Assembly (NCBI RefSeq): GCF_023502205.1
Contig: NZ_JAMFLG010000005.1
Location: forward strand, 62,001 to 126,000
DNA length: 64,000 nucleotides
Direction of reading: 5' to 3'
Origin: Aquiflexum sp. TKW24L
Lineage (GTDB): Bacteria; Bacteroidota; Bacteroidia; Cytophagales; Cyclobacteriaceae
This document shows, piece after piece, positions 35,093-45,725 of the stretch. Positions within the stretch are counted from its first letter, which is position 1; every line of letters starts with the position of its first letter. Under the pieces are notes generated by a model that was not told where the DNA came from, searched no databases, and worked only from the letters and a program-made list of their open reading frames with translations. Both the position numbers and the translations under genes were made by a program.

Positions 35093-36727
35093 TTATTTAT
35101 TGTTTTTGAAGAACCTATCGTGTAACCGATACCGCGCATCATTGGTGGCTTTGACGGTTTTGGATTCGGTGTTGATTACCATCACGGGGGGATTGTCATC
35201 CTTTGGCAATGCCTTGGGCCATTCGGGAAGGCCTTCTCCATTTGGATTTCCTGTTTTCACAAAATTTGTGAAGAATTCCAACATGGTTTCAGAGGTTTTG
35301 TAATCATCTTCTGTCCAGGCAAATTCTTTGATGCGGTCAAGATTTCCCATGGCATATTCGATTTCGGCGGCATGTGGAGCGCCGAGGTCTTTTGGTCTTG
35401 GAGGCGCATTGTTCGCTCTTTTGGAAGTTCCCCCGGCTAGCCCTGTTTCCAAAGTTTGATCCACCAAAGGCGGTCTCAACTTGGCATACAAATATCTATA
35501 AATAGGTTGATCGGAGTTGCTGCGGTGAAGGTCGAACCACTTCCAAGTATTGTAAGAAATAAACCTGTCACCAGCCAAATCCATAGCAGAGTATGCCACC
35601 TGTTCTTCTGTCTCATGCGGATACAGGTTCAATACTTCCTCAAAATCATTGGGATAAGCCTGCTTTACCTTCGTGATGAAATTCTCTTTGGTATATGGCA
35701 ATCCCTGCATGAAAGCCGCGGCAGGATTTTCCTGTGTATTCCAACCCAAAAGCAAAGGGACTTGTGCCTGCTCACGTGCATTGAAGATTTCTACCAAACT
35801 TTTTGGAAGCACATGGTCATCGAGGACAACCGGGAATTTAAGTCCTGGTGAATCATTATACATCTCATAGATGTCTCGGGCAGGGAGTTTTCTCATTTCG
35901 GCAATGCTTTTGACGCCGAATTTCTGTAGAAATTCCACTCCTATTTTTTCAGCTTCTGCCAAAGTGGTCGGGGCCAAAGCCGAAACGCCTGATCCACTTT
36001 CTCCGATTGCTCCGGCTATCAGGTTTCTAGACAATGGGGAAGCCATTTGGTAACTGACGGCAATCGAACCTGCTGATTCGCCGGCAATAGTAACTTTCTT
36101 AGGATCACCTCCAAAAGCAGCAATGTTTTCATTGACCCATTTCAGGGCCATTGCCTGATCCATCAAAGCATAATTTCCAGATGCCTTGTAAGGTGCCTCA
36201 GCACTGAGTTCAGGATGTGCCAAGAAGCCAAAGATGTTGAGTCTATAATTGACAGTCACGACGACGACCCCTTTTTTGGCCATGCTTTCTCCGTCATACC
36301 GCGGTTCGGCACCGTCGCCTGCCACAAATCCACCTCCGAAGAAATAAACCAAAACAGGTAAATCCTTGCTTGATCTTGTTGTGGGAGTCCACACATTCAG
36401 GTAGAGACAATCTTCACTGACTCCGTTGGACCTAGAATTCATGTCTCCCCAAACCAACTTTTGCATGGGTCGTGGACCGAATTCTTTTGTCACTTTTACA
36501 CCAGACCAATTGTCCATTGGTTGTGGTGCTTTCCATCTCAAATCTCCTACCGGTGGTTTTGCAAAGGGAACTCCGAAGTAGGTTTGTATTCCGGTTTTGG
36601 TATTGTAATCCCCTTCAATGGTGCCGTTTTTGATGGCAGTCTGTACAGGAAATGCGTCTTTTCCTTGGGCCAACAATGCATATGAACCCATAAGGAAGAA
36701 AACAAGAGTGAGTAAGCTATTTTTCAT
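35093..36727 (-). CDS. secreted type-B carboxylesterase
   Basis: A signal peptide (about 1-21) precedes an alpha/beta hydrolase of the carboxylesterase/cholinesterase type. It shows the oxyanion GGG-F (131-134), SEDCLYLNVWTP, the nucleophile S218 in AGESAGSIAVSY and a histidine region near APHAAEIEY. The enzyme hydrolyses carboxylic esters; substrate is unknown. It is divergent from a Nudix-type regulator, with a perfect palindrome in the 95-base gap, so it may be that regulator's target. Confidence 0.9.
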   Translation of the reverse strand: MKNSLLTLVFFLMGSYALLAQGKDAFPVQTAIKNGTIEGDYNTKTGIQTYFGVPFAKPPVGDLRWKAPQPMDNWSGVKVTKEFGPRPMQKLVWGDMNSRSNGVSEDCLYLNVWTPTTRSSKDLPVLVYFFGGGFVAGDGAEPRYDGESMAKKGVVVVTVNYRLNIFGFLAHPELSAEAPYKASGNYALMDQAMALKWVNENIAAFGGDPKKVTIAGESAGSIAVSYQMASPLSRNLIAGAIGESGSGVSALAPTTLAEAEKIGVEFLQKFGVKSIAEMRKLPARDIYEMYNDSPGLKFPVVLDDHVLPKSLVEIFNAREQAQVPLLLGWNTQENPAAAFMQGLPYTKENFITKVKQAYPNDFEEVLNLYPHETEEQVAYSAMDLAGDRFISYNTWKWFDLHRSNSDQPIYRYLYAKLRPPLVDQTLETGLAGGTSKRANNAPPRPKDLGAPHAAEIEYAMGNLDRIKEFAWTEDDYKTSETMLEFFTNFVKTGNPNGEGLPEWPKALPKDDNPPVMVINTESKTVKATNDARYRLHDRFFKNNK

Positions 36728-36740
36728 ATCGATTTAAACC

Positions 36741-36763
36741 TATTGTCTCATAATGAGACAATA
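36741..36763. promoter_or_regulatory. palindromic operator candidate
   Basis: TATTGTCTCA (36741-36750) and TGAGACAATA (36754-36763) are perfect inverted repeats separated by TAA. The site lies 14 bases upstream of the esterase ATG and 60 upstream of the regulator ATG. A 23-bp dyad in a divergent gap beside a winged-helix regulator is the classic form of an autoregulated operator. Identity of the binder is inferred. Confidence 0.72.
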
Positions 36764-36822
36764 ATAATTGTTTGTTAACATTTTTCCTATTTACTTGAAG
36801 GATTATTCATCAGCCCCCAAGT

Positions 36823-37527
36823 ATGACGGTTCTCGAAACGCAGGGTTTTTTACCCCATATCGCATTTGATTCGGTTGTTTTTGGTTTTTCAAAAGGAAAG
36901 CTAAAAATCCTGCTGATGGAATACCATGATACAGGTTGGCTTGCTTTACCGGGAGGTTTTGTCGGGAAGAATGAAGACCTCGATGAAGCGGCCAAACGTG
37001 GACTGAAAGAAAGGACAGGTTTGGACAATATCTACTTGGAGCAGTTTTACACTTTTGGAAATATGGCAAGGTTCCGGCCTGAGGTGATGCAGACTATTTT
37101 GGCAGCCAATGGTTTTCATTTGGATTCGGACCATTGGATGTTGGACAGGTTTATTTCGGTCTCCTATTTTGCCTTGATTGACTTCGAAAAAGTAATCCTG
37201 ACTCCAGATGAATTGTCGGATTCTATAGCATGGTACGAAATCGAAAACCTGCCAAACCTGATTTTGGACCACAATGCGATCGTCAGGAAAGCCCTGCAAA
37301 CTTTAAAGGAAAATCTGGAACGGAAACTTATCGGTGGAAATCTGCTTCCGGAGAGATTTACGATGAATGAGCTGCAGCAAGTTTATGAAGCTATTTTTGG
37401 CCAAAAACTCCGAAGAACCACCTTTCAGAGAAAAATGCTCGGGCTAGAGATCCTTGAAAGACATGAAAAATTATACACCGGCAAAAGCCACAAAGCACCG
37501 TATCTTTATAGTTTTAGGAAGGTCTAG
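36823..37527 (+). CDS. Nudix-domain transcriptional regulator (NrtR/AraR type)
   Basis: Residues 10-145 form a Nudix domain and about 150-234 a winged helix-turn-helix (RFTMNELQQVYEAIFGQKLRRTTFQRKM, then a C-terminal SHKAPYLYSF). The Nudix box is recognisable (G45-x5-E51) but its catalytic core reads R59-G-L-K-E63-R-T-G instead of R-E-U-x-E-E-x-G. Two of the three metal-binding glutamates are therefore lost. Such non-catalytic Nudix regulators sense sugars or nucleotides; a Bacteroides homologue controls arabinose genes (family knowledge). Here it is divergent from the esterase with a dyad between them. Confidence 0.88.
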   Translation: MTVLETQGFLPHIAFDSVVFGFSKGKLKILLMEYHDTGWLALPGGFVGKNEDLDEAAKRGLKERTGLDNIYLEQFYTFGNMARFRPEVMQTILAANGFHLDSDHWMLDRFISVSYFALIDFEKVILTPDELSDSIAWYEIENLPNLILDHNAIVRKALQTLKENLERKLIGGNLLPERFTMNELQQVYEAIFGQKLRRTTFQRKMLGLEILERHEKLYTGKSHKAPYLYSFRKV

Positions 37528-37600
37528 GATCGGGTTATCCAAACAGATCAGTTTGTAATTTCTCCTCTTCAGGCAGCGAGACTTATTTCCACATACTCGT

Positions 37601-37644
37601 TTTTTTAAAATTTCCCTTGATTTCATTTTAAAAAAGGTATACCT
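37601..37644. repeat. AT-rich 11-bp inverted repeat and adjacent palindrome
   Basis: TTTTTTAAAAT (37601-37611) and ATTTTAAAAAA (37625-37635) pair perfectly around 13 bases, followed directly by the palindrome AGGTATACCT (37635-37644). The hairpin might terminate the regulator gene, which ends 73 bases earlier. The palindrome lies 90 bases before the propeller gene. Confidence 0.5.
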
Positions 37645-37734
37645 GCAATAAATATTCTTGGATTCGATATCCCCCATTATATTTTCTAAATTTTTTTCAC
37701 CAAATTCAAAAACACCAATCAACCATACGATAGA

Positions 37735-40700
37735 ATGAAAAAACTAATATTATTTGGCATGATGCTGCTCATGTCTTTTCCTTCTTTTTCCCAAAGAGGA
37801 AAATCCACTCCTCCGCCTGCCCCGGCATTTGATGCGGAAATGTATCAAGGACTCAAATGGAGGAACATTGGGCCTTTTAGAGGAGGCCGGTCTAATGCCG
37901 TTTCAGGAGTGCCCAACAATGATCAGGTATTTTTTGTAGGCTACACAGGTGGCGGCCTTTGGAAAACCGATAATGCAGGAATTTCCTGGCACAACATTTC
38001 AGATGGTTTTTTCAAGACCGGTACTGTGGGAGATATCGCTGTCAGTGAATCCGATCCAAATGTGATCTACGTTGGCATGGGCGAGCATGCGATCCGTGGA
38101 GTGATGACCTCTTTTGGAGATGGCATATACAAGTCTACAGATGGCGGTAAAACCTGGAAAAACATGGGTTTGGAAAAGACCCGGCATATTTCAGATGTCA
38201 TCATCCATCCCAATAATCCTGATATTGTTTTTGTGGCTTCTCAGGGTGCGGCACATGGACCGAGTGAGGAAAGGGGGATCTATAAAAGTACTGATGGGGG
38301 CAATACCTGGACCAAGGTATTGTATGTGGATCAAAATACGGGAGCTTCATCCTTGAGTATGGATTTCAACAATCCGAGGATTTTATACGCCGCTACATGG
38401 GAATACCGCAGATTGCCTTGGCAGGTACAAAGTGGCGGTGCAGGATGTAGCATCTGGAAATCTGTAGATGGTGGAGATACTTGGGCAAAAATCAATACTG
38501 GCCTTCCGACGGAAATGGGGAAAATCGGTGTCAGTGTCTCAAGGGCCAATTCAGATAGGGTTTTTGCCATTGTGGAAGCAGAGAAATCGGTAGCCGGAGT
38601 CTATCGCTCGGATAATGGAGGCGAGACTTGGACACATATGACCAACAACCAATTGTTGACTTCAAGGTCTTGGTATTATATGGAAGTGGCGGCTGACCCA
38701 GTAAATGCCGATGTGGTCTATGTCCTCAATTCACCCTTGACCAAATCCATAGATGGAGGAAAAAATTTCACGGTAGTACCTGTCAGACATATCGATACGC
38801 ATGACCTTTGGATCAATCCCAAAAATCCAGCGAACATGATTTTGGGAGATGATGGTGGTGCTGAGATTACTTATGATGGTGCCAAAAGTTGGTCCACTCA
38901 GGACAATCAGCCTTCTGCCCAATTTTACAGGGTGAATGTGGATGCAGGTTTTCCTTATAAGGTTTATGCCGGACAACAGGACAATACTTCCCTGGTCATC
39001 GCCAGTAGGAACAATTACATCGGATTGACAGATAAGGATTGGTTTATCGGTCCGGGTTGCGAATCGGCTTTTATTGCTTTTGACCCCAAAAATCCTGTCA
39101 TGCTTTATGGGGGATGTTATCAGGGTTTGATTGATGTTTTGGATACCCAAAACGGCCACAGCAAAGATATCCGTCAATATCCCGCCAATATTTTGGCCTA
39201 TGATGCCAAGGATATGAGGTATCGTTTCAATTGGAATGCGCCTGTAATAGCTTCTCCGCATGATTACAACACCATCTATCATGGTGGAAATATTCTTTTC
39301 AAAACTACTGACGGAGGCCTATCATGGGAAGAAATCAGCCCTGACCTCACGCGAAATGAGGAATCAAAACAAGGACCGGGTGGCGCACCGATCACCAATG
39401 AAGGCGCAGGCGGAGAAAACTACAATACCTTAAGCTATGTCATAGAATCTATCCATGAAAAAGGAGTGATCTATACCGGGAGTGATTGTGGTCTGGTCCA
39501 TATCACCAAGGACGGTGGAAAAACCTGGGAAAACATTACCCCTGCGGGGTTACCCGAAAGCCTTATCCAATCTATAGAAGTTTCTCCTCATGAAAAAGGA
39601 ACGGCATTTGTGGCCGCCACGCGCTACAAGTTCAACGATTTTTCCAATATGTCTTTCAAAACTACTGACTATGGAAAAACCTGGTCCAAAATAGATGCAG
39701 GAGTTGACAAAGATGATTTTATCAAGGTGATAAGAGAGGACCGAAAAGTGAAAGACCTTTTATATGGAGGAGCAGAGAGGGGTTTTTATGTTTCCTTCAA
39801 TGGCGGGTCAAATTGGCAAAAACTTCAATTGAATCTTCCTGTAGTTCCGGTTACAGACATCGCTTTTGCTGAGAATGACATGGTTGTTTCTACTGGAGGA
39901 AGGGCATTTTGGATTTTGGATGACTTGAGTGCCCTGCAGCAGTCCAAAGGTAATTTCTTAAGCTTGAAAATTTATACCCCAAAGCCAACCTACAAATATG
40001 AAGGATACATTCCTTCTTGGATGGATCTTCCTCCCGGAATCGGTGAAAATCCTGTTTCGGGCGTGATCTTGGATTACTATTTGCCCGAAAAAGCGGATTC
40101 AATGGAAGTGACACTTGAAATCATGGACGGGTCAGGCAAGGTCATCCGGTCTTATTCTTCGATAAAGGATGAGAGTTTCAAGCCTTTCTCCGGCGGGCCT
40201 TCACCCGAACAGGTGATTCCTTCCAAAAAAGGATTGAACAGGTTTGCATGGAATTTTAGAGGTGAAACTTTATTGGACATACCCAATGCCTTTGTCTATG
40301 GTGATTATAGCGGCCACCGCGTAGCTCCGGGAAAATACAAAGCAAAGCTAAGTTATAATGGGGCCATATCCGAAACCGAAATAGAGGTGGTACAGGATCC
40401 AAATCTCAAAAACATCAGCTCCCAACATTGGAAGGATCAACAGGAGTTGCTTGAAAAAGCAGCTTTATCCATAACCGATATCCACCAATCCGTGAATGAC
40501 ATGAGGAAAGTCAAAAGTCAGCTAGAACATCATAATTCTTTGTTGAAAGAAAAAGAAGATGCCAAAGAACTCTATCAGGCGGGAGAGGATTTGATCCAAA
40601 AATTGGTTGATTGGGAAGCAAAACTCGTAGAAACCCGTCAGGGAAATTTCCAGGATGTCATCAATTTCCCAAGTCAATTAAATGCCCAATACTTTGACTT

Positions 40701-40881
40701 AAGGAGTACCGTCGATGTGCATGACCCAAGATTGACGGCCGGTTCCAAGCAGCGCTTGGTTGATTTGGACGAAGAGTGGGCGGGATATAAATCGGATTTG
40801 AAACTCCTAATTAAAAATGATATTTGGCAATACAATGAAAAATTTAAGGCGCAGAATCTTCCCGCTGTGATTATCGAATGA
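37735..40881 (+). CDS. secreted Asp-box (VPS10/sortilin-like) beta-propeller protein
   Basis: A signal peptide (cut near SFSQR) precedes a long propeller with repeated Asp-boxes of S-x-D-x-G-x-T-W type: [83 protein letters not shown] and others. These belong to the sortilin/VPS10-like BNR superfamily. Residues after about 740 form a beta-rich domain and then a helical part ([18 protein letters not shown]...). Bacteroidota have many such exported proteins, usually labelled glycosyl hydrolase although catalysis is unproven. No T9SS tail is evident. Confidence 0.9.
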   Translation: MKKLILFGMMLLMSFPSFSQRGKSTPPPAPAFDAEMYQGLKWRNIGPFRGGRSNAVSGVPNNDQVFFVGYTGGGLWKTDNAGISWHNISDGFFKTGTVGDIAVSESDPNVIYVGMGEHAIRGVMTSFGDGIYKSTDGGKTWKNMGLEKTRHISDVIIHPNNPDIVFVASQGAAHGPSEERGIYKSTDGGNTWTKVLYVDQNTGASSLSMDFNNPRILYAATWEYRRLPWQVQSGGAGCSIWKSVDGGDTWAKINTGLPTEMGKIGVSVSRANSDRVFAIVEAEKSVAGVYRSDNGGETWTHMTNNQLLTSRSWYYMEVAADPVNADVVYVLNSPLTKSIDGGKNFTVVPVRHIDTHDLWINPKNPANMILGDDGGAEITYDGAKSWSTQDNQPSAQFYRVNVDAGFPYKVYAGQQDNTSLVIASRNNYIGLTDKDWFIGPGCESAFIAFDPKNPVMLYGGCYQGLIDVLDTQNGHSKDIRQYPANILAYDAKDMRYRFNWNAPVIASPHDYNTIYHGGNILFKTTDGGLSWEEISPDLTRNEESKQGPGGAPITNEGAGGENYNTLSYVIESIHEKGVIYTGSDCGLVHITKDGGKTWENITPAGLPESLIQSIEVSPHEKGTAFVAATRYKFNDFSNMSFKTTDYGKTWSKIDAGVDKDDFIKVIREDRKVKDLLYGGAERGFYVSFNGGSNWQKLQLNLPVVPVTDIAFAENDMVVSTGGRAFWILDDLSALQQSKGNFLSLKIYTPKPTYKYEGYIPSWMDLPPGIGENPVSGVILDYYLPEKADSMEVTLEIMDGSGKVIRSYSSIKDESFKPFSGGPSPEQVIPSKKGLNRFAWNFRGETLLDIPNAFVYGDYSGHRVAPGKYKAKLSYNGAISETEIEVVQDPNLKNISSQHWKDQQELLEKAALSITDIHQSVNDMRKVKSQLEHHNSLLKEKEDAKELYQAGEDLIQKLVDWEAKLVETRQGNFQDVINFPSQLNAQYFDLRSTVDVHDPRLTAGSKQRLVDLDEEWAGYKSDLKLLIKNDIWQYNEKFKAQNLPAVIIE

Positions 40882-40935
40882 CCTTAGCAATAAAAAAATA
40901 AATCGCAATTAAACTTTTTGCTTTCAAAGTCGTCT

Positions 40936-40964
40936 AAAAGAGGGGTTTTAAAACCTCTCTTTTA
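40936..40964 (+). terminator. terminator after the propeller gene
   Basis: AAAAGAGGGGTTTT is followed directly by AAAACCTCTCTTTT, a 14-bp near-perfect inverted repeat with one mismatch and essentially no spacer, ending in a T-run. It lies 55 bases after the propeller stop and 32 before the YceI start. Confidence 0.8.
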
Positions 40965-40995
40965 CATTTTCTCCAAACCAAAACAATTACACATT

Positions 40996-41580
40996 ATGAA
41001 AATCATTGCCTCTTTAATTATTCTGTTGACTTCAGTAGTCGCTTTTGTGGATAGCCCTGTCCCGGCTACAGTTAACATTTCTGAAAGTACCCTTACTTGG
41101 AAAGCGAAGAAAGTAACCGGAGAGCATTATGGCAAAGTGCCATTTTCTGATGCCAAACTTGATTATGCCAATGGAAAAATCACCGGCGGTTCCTTCGAAA
41201 TGAACATGACTGCACTGACTGTTGAAGACATCACCGATGCAGGTTCCAACAAAAAGTTAACTGACCATTTGAAGTCTGATGACTTTTTCTCAGTGGAGAA
41301 ATTCAATAAATCAAAATTTGTTGTCAAGCAGGCTAAATCCTCCAACGGCAAAGATTACGAAATCACGGGAGACCTGACTATCAAAGGCATCACCGCTCCT
41401 GTCACTTTTCCCGCTAAAGTAGAGGTCGCAGGCAATAAAATCACTGCAACAGGCACCATCACTTTTGACAGAACCAAATATGATATCAAATACCGCTCAG
41501 GTAGTTATTTTGAAGACTTGGCTGACAAGCTGATTTATGACGATGTCACTTTGGATGTCAAATTGGTAGCAATGAATTAA
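40996..41580 (+). CDS. YceI-family exported lipid-binding protein
   Basis: The ATG at 40996 gives a signal peptide (MKIIASLIILLTSVVAFVDS); the frame from 40918 runs through the upstream terminator and is rejected. The mature protein is a YceI lipocalin-like barrel: STLTWKAKKVTGEHYGKVPF, GGSFEMNMTALTVEDI, LTDHLKSDDFFSVEKF, GDLTIKGITAPVTFPAKV. YceI proteins bind polyisoprenoid-type lipids in the periplasm. It is a single-gene unit with strong terminators on both sides. Confidence 0.94.
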   Translation: MKIIASLIILLTSVVAFVDSPVPATVNISESTLTWKAKKVTGEHYGKVPFSDAKLDYANGKITGGSFEMNMTALTVEDITDAGSNKKLTDHLKSDDFFSVEKFNKSKFVVKQAKSSNGKDYEITGDLTIKGITAPVTFPAKVEVAGNKITATGTITFDRTKYDIKYRSGSYFEDLADKLIYDDVTLDVKLVAMN

Positions 41581-41600
41581 TATCAAACCCTATGCAATAG

Positions 41601-41638
41601 ACCCAATACCTTGACAGGTATTGGGTTTTTTCTTTTTT
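41601..41638 (+). terminator. Rho-independent terminator of the YceI gene
   Basis: A perfect 11-bp stem (ACCCAATACCT 41601-41611, AGGTATTGGGT 41616-41626) with loop TGAC is followed by a long T-tract interrupted by one C. Confidence 0.95.
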
Positions 41639-41718
41639 ACCTGCATGGGTTGTTAATTTTCCTAAATATTTGGTGATGGCTTCGATATTAAAGGCAAACA
41701 CTTTAGTAATTTAGCCAA

Positions 41719-43443
41719 ATGGAGTATAAATGGATAATCAGAGAAAAAGCAGATCCAAAGGCCGTTGAAACTCTGGGGAAAGAAATCAACCTCAACCAGA
41801 CCTTAGCCAATATGCTAGTCAATAGAGGGGTAGATACTTTTCAGAAGGCCAAAGATTTTTTTAGACCAGACCCCGATAAGTTGCACGATCCTTATTTGAT
41901 GAAGGACATGGACAAGGCAGTGGAAAGATTGGCCTTAGCCATCCAAAGAGAAGAAAAAATCTTGGTGTATGGAGATTATGATGTGGATGGGACTACCTCT
42001 GTGGCTATGTTTTATGGATTTCTGAAGCATTTTTACCCTCATGTCAGCTTTTACATTCCGGACAGATACAAAGAAGGATATGGGATTTCTGACAAAGGGG
42101 TTCGGTTTGCTGCCGAGAATAATTTTAGTTTGGTAGTTTCTTTGGATTGTGGGATCAAAGCAATCGAAAAAGTGGCTTTGGCCAGAGAACTTGGAGTTGA
42201 TTTTATCATTTGTGACCACCACACACCTGGAGATATTTTACCTCCGGCTGTGGCGATTTTGGATCCAAAGAGACTTGATTGCAATTATCCTTACAAGGAA
42301 TTAAGCGGTTGTGGTGTGGGATTTAAATTGGTTCAGGCATTTTCTGCTTACCGAAAAGACGACCCCGCCAAAGTAATGGCCTATCTTGACCTTCTAGCCG
42401 TCAGCATTGCTGCTGATATTGTGCCGATTACAGGGGAGAACCGGATTTTGACTTTTTACGGTATAGAAAGGATCAATAACAATCCAAGACCTGGATTAAA
42501 AGCTTTGATCTTAAGGAGTAAAATTGATAAGGATATTGAGATTTCAGATATTGTCTTCAAAATCGGTCCGAGGATCAATGCCTCAGGGAGATTGGAACAT
42601 GCCAAAGCATCGGTCGAATTACTGATTTCAGATGACCTCGAAGATGCACTTGCAAGGGCAGAGATCGTGGACACGGTAAATGCAGCCCGCAAAAACTTTG
42701 ATGAAAACATCACCAAAGAAGCACTAAGCATGATTCAGGGGATGGAAATAATCAGCCATAAGAAGACCACTGTTTTGTTCAAGGAAGATTGGCACAAAGG
42801 TGTCATTGGCATTGTGGCTTCCCGCTGCATTGAGAAATATTACAGGCCTACCATCATTCTTACAGAGTCAAATGGCAAAGCCACAGGCAGCGCAAGGTCT
42901 GTGTTTGATTTTGATATCTATGAAGCCATCAGCGAATGCAGCGACTTACTTGAACAATTTGGCGGGCATAAATATGCGGCTGGATTGACGCTTTCTGTAG
43001 CCAATGTTCCTTCATTTCAGGAAAGATTTGAGGAAGTAGTCAGTGCAAGGATAGACGAAATCCACATGAAACCTGTCCTTGAGGTCGATGACGAGATATT
43101 ATTGGATCAGATCAATTATCGGTTTTTCAATATACTTAAACAGATGGCGCCTTTTGGTCCGGGTAATCCAGAACCAATATTTTGTGTCAGCCAGGTATAC
43201 GCTGAAGATGTAAGGGTATTAAAGGACAAGCATCTTAGATTCAATTTGGTGCAGGACGGTCAGGAAACCAAACCAGTTTGTATAGCTTTTGGAATGGCTG
43301 ATAAGAACATTTATCCTGATGAGATCATTTACAAGATGCTCAACCGAAAAATGCGCTTTGATCTGGCTTTTGAGATCCGGGAAAATACCTTTAGGAATAC
43401 CAGTAGTTTACAACTGTACGTGAAAGATATTAAATTTGATTGA
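41719..43443 (+). CDS. recJ: single-stranded-DNA-specific exonuclease RecJ
   Basis: RecJ degrades single-stranded DNA 5' to 3' in recombination and mismatch repair. The DHH core is intact: [39 protein letters not shown], the DHHA1-type segment [19 protein letters not shown] with GSARS, and [12 protein letters not shown]. At 574 residues it has normal length. The stop TGA overlaps the lptB start in a TGATG arrangement, so the two are translationally coupled. Confidence 0.95.
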   Translation: MEYKWIIREKADPKAVETLGKEINLNQTLANMLVNRGVDTFQKAKDFFRPDPDKLHDPYLMKDMDKAVERLALAIQREEKILVYGDYDVDGTTSVAMFYGFLKHFYPHVSFYIPDRYKEGYGISDKGVRFAAENNFSLVVSLDCGIKAIEKVALARELGVDFIICDHHTPGDILPPAVAILDPKRLDCNYPYKELSGCGVGFKLVQAFSAYRKDDPAKVMAYLDLLAVSIAADIVPITGENRILTFYGIERINNNPRPGLKALILRSKIDKDIEISDIVFKIGPRINASGRLEHAKASVELLISDDLEDALARAEIVDTVNAARKNFDENITKEALSMIQGMEIISHKKTTVLFKEDWHKGVIGIVASRCIEKYYRPTIILTESNGKATGSARSVFDFDIYEAISECSDLLEQFGGHKYAAGLTLSVANVPSFQERFEEVVSARIDEIHMKPVLEVDDEILLDQINYRFFNILKQMAPFGPGNPEPIFCVSQVYAEDVRVLKDKHLRFNLVQDGQETKPVCIAFGMADKNIYPDEIIYKMLNRKMRFDLAFEIRENTFRNTSSLQLYVKDIKFD

Positions 43444-44183
43444 TGATGAAGCTTAGGGCAGAAAATCTGGTAAAAATATACAAAGGCCGAAGGGTGGTCG
43501 ATAACATTTCTGTGGAGGTGCAACAGGGGGAAATAGTGGGATTATTGGGGCCAAACGGTGCGGGCAAGACAACTTCTTTCTATATGATCGTTGGCCTCAT
43601 CCAACCCTATGAGGGAGAGATATTTTTGGAGAATAAGAACATCACCAAACTCCCCATGTACAAAAGGGCCAAATTGGGAATCGGCTACCTGGCACAAGAG
43701 GCTTCTGTTTTTAGAAAACTGTCTGTGGAAGAAAATATCATGGCAGTACTGGAGATGACCAACAAAAGCAAGGCTGAAAGAAAAGAGAAAACAGAAACTC
43801 TGCTCGAGGAATTCAGCCTGACCCATGTAAGAAAGAATCTAGGCATGGTGCTTTCAGGCGGTGAAAGACGGAGAACAGAGATCGCTCGCGCCCTTGCGGT
43901 GGATCCAAAATTTGTATTGTTGGATGAGCCTTTTGCAGGTGTGGACCCAATAGCCGTAGAGGAAATCCAAGGGATTGTAGCCAAGCTGAAGACAAAAAAT
44001 ATCGGGATTTTGATCACGGACCACAATGTCAATGAGACGCTTTCGATCACGGATCGTGCTTATTTGATGTTTGAGGGAAAACTGCTCAAAGCAGGTACAG
44101 CCGAGGAACTTGCAGAAGATGAGCAGGTGAGGAGAGTTTATTTAGGACAGCAATTTGTACTCAAACGTAAAATTTTTCACTGA
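43443..44183 (+). CDS. lptB: LPS export ABC transporter ATPase LptB
   Basis: LptB powers extraction of LPS from the inner membrane with LptFG. Motifs: Walker [18 protein letters not shown]-loop [17 protein letters not shown], signature [16 protein letters not shown], Walker [20 protein letters not shown] and the switch histidine in [13 protein letters not shown] is possible at 43443 (overlapping the recJ stop by one base) or 43446; the frame start at 43440 (TTG) is not needed. The stop again overlaps the next ATG as TGATG. Confidence 0.95.
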   Translation: MMKLRAENLVKIYKGRRVVDNISVEVQQGEIVGLLGPNGAGKTTSFYMIVGLIQPYEGEIFLENKNITKLPMYKRAKLGIGYLAQEASVFRKLSVEENIMAVLEMTNKSKAERKEKTETLLEEFSLTHVRKNLGMVLSGGERRRTEIARALAVDPKFVLLDEPFAGVDPIAVEEIQGIVAKLKTKNIGILITDHNVNETLSITDRAYLMFEGKLLKAGTAEELAEDEQVRRVYLGQQFVLKRKIFH

Positions 44184-45700
44184 TGGAAGTAGTCAATACT
44201 TTTATGACCTGGATTTTTAAGAACAGGATAGGTCAGATCGAAAACTTCAAAACCAACCCAATCGAAGTTCAGGAAAATCTTCTGAAAGAACTTATTGAAA
44301 AAGCAGAGGACACCGAATTTGGGAAAAAGTATAAATTTTCAAAAATCAATTCCTACAGGGATTTTGCAAAACAAGTTCCGATCCATAGCTACGAACAGAT
44401 AACTCCCTATATCGAGAAGACAATGAAAGGAACACAAAACGTCCTTTGGCCTTCAGAGATCATTTGGTTTTCAAAATCTTCAGGCACTACCTCGAGCAGG
44501 AGCAAATACATTCCTGTTTCGGAAGAATCATTGGAAGACTGTCATTTCAAGGGAGGAAAAGACATGCTCTCACTCTACGTGAGCAATTACCCCGACAGCA
44601 AGCTATTCACAGGCAAAAGCCTGAGTATCGGAGGAAGCCTTTCCAAAAATCCATTCAATGGCGAAAGTGAAAGCCAGGTTGGGGACATTTCTGCTGTCAT
44701 CATGCATAATCTTCCCCTTTGGGTTCAGTTTGCAAGAACACCGAGTCTGGATGTGGCGCTTATGGGTGAATGGGAATCCAAAATCGAGCGAATGGCAAAT
44801 GAGGTGATGGATGAAAACGTAGTCAGCATCGCCGGGGTACCGACTTGGACCATTGTCCTGATTCAGAAAATTCTGGAACTCAAAAACGCCAAAAACATCC
44901 TTGAAGTCTGGCCAAATTTGGAAGTTTTTTTTCACGGTGCTGTCGCATTTGGACCCTATCGCAAACTATTCCGGGAGCTGATTCCATCTTCTAAAATGCG
45001 GTATTTGGAAATTTACAATGCCTCAGAAGGTTTTTTTGGAATTCAGGACCAAAAGGAATCTGAAGAACTTTTGCTCATGTTGGATTATGGGATTTTTTAC
45101 GAGTTTGTTCCTATGGAAGAAATCCTTAAAGAATCGCCAAAGGCATTGCCACTTTCAGCGGTGGAGGTGGGAAAGAATTATGCGATGCTGATCACTACCA
45201 ATGGAGGTCTGTGGAGGTATGCTATCGGGGATACAGTCAAGTTTACCAATACTTCTCCTTATCGGATCAAAATCTCAGGAAGGACCAAGCATTTTATCAA
45301 TGCATTTGGAGAAGAAGTGATCGTCGAAAATGCCGATAAAGCTATCCAGGCGGCTGAGGAAGCGACCAATGCCACAATCACCAATTACACGGCTGCACCT
45401 ATTTATTTCGGAGATTCCGGAAGCAAAGGTGCCCATGAGTGGATCATCGAGTTCAGGTCTATGCCGAGCAATCAGGATAAGTTTACCGAGATTTTGGATA
45501 CTACTTTGAGGGAAGTCAATTCGGATTACGATGCCAAGAGATACAAAGACCTCGCATTGACAGCCCCAAAAATCCATTTTGTGAAGGAGGGAGTTTTTGA
45601 AAAATGGTTGAAAGCAAAAGGCAAATTGGGCGGCCAAAACAAAGTCCCAAGGCTTTCCAACAGCAGGGAATATATCGAAGAGGTGTTGAAGTTGTTTTGA
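44183..45700 (+). CDS. GH3 auxin-responsive-promoter family acyl-adenylating enzyme
   Basis: The 505-residue protein belongs to the GH3 family of ANL-type enzymes. It has the ATP-binding loop WFSKSSGTTSSRSKYIPVS, a YNASEGFFGIQD motif and RYAIGDTVKFTNTSPYRIKISGRTKHFINAFGEEV in the adenylating C-terminal region. Plant members conjugate amino acids to hormones; bacterial substrates are unknown. Its start overlaps the lptB stop by one base. Close coupling with LPS export suggests an envelope acyl or amino-acyl substrate (inference). Confidence 0.92.
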   Translation: MEVVNTFMTWIFKNRIGQIENFKTNPIEVQENLLKELIEKAEDTEFGKKYKFSKINSYRDFAKQVPIHSYEQITPYIEKTMKGTQNVLWPSEIIWFSKSSGTTSSRSKYIPVSEESLEDCHFKGGKDMLSLYVSNYPDSKLFTGKSLSIGGSLSKNPFNGESESQVGDISAVIMHNLPLWVQFARTPSLDVALMGEWESKIERMANEVMDENVVSIAGVPTWTIVLIQKILELKNAKNILEVWPNLEVFFHGAVAFGPYRKLFRELIPSSKMRYLEIYNASEGFFGIQDQKESEELLLMLDYGIFYEFVPMEEILKESPKALPLSAVEVGKNYAMLITTNGGLWRYAIGDTVKFTNTSPYRIKISGRTKHFINAFGEEVIVENADKAIQAAEEATNATITNYTAAPIYFGDSGSKGAHEWIIEFRSMPSNQDKFTEILDTTLREVNSDYDAKRYKDLALTAPKIHFVKEGVFEKWLKAKGKLGGQNKVPRLSNSREYIEEVLKLF

Positions 45701-45725
45701 AATCCGGACAATCTCAAACAATAAT

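Noticed and set aside
36823-37527. Active Nudix hydrolase
   Set aside because: Two metal-binding glutamates of the Nudix box are replaced by Gly and Arg, and a winged-helix domain follows.
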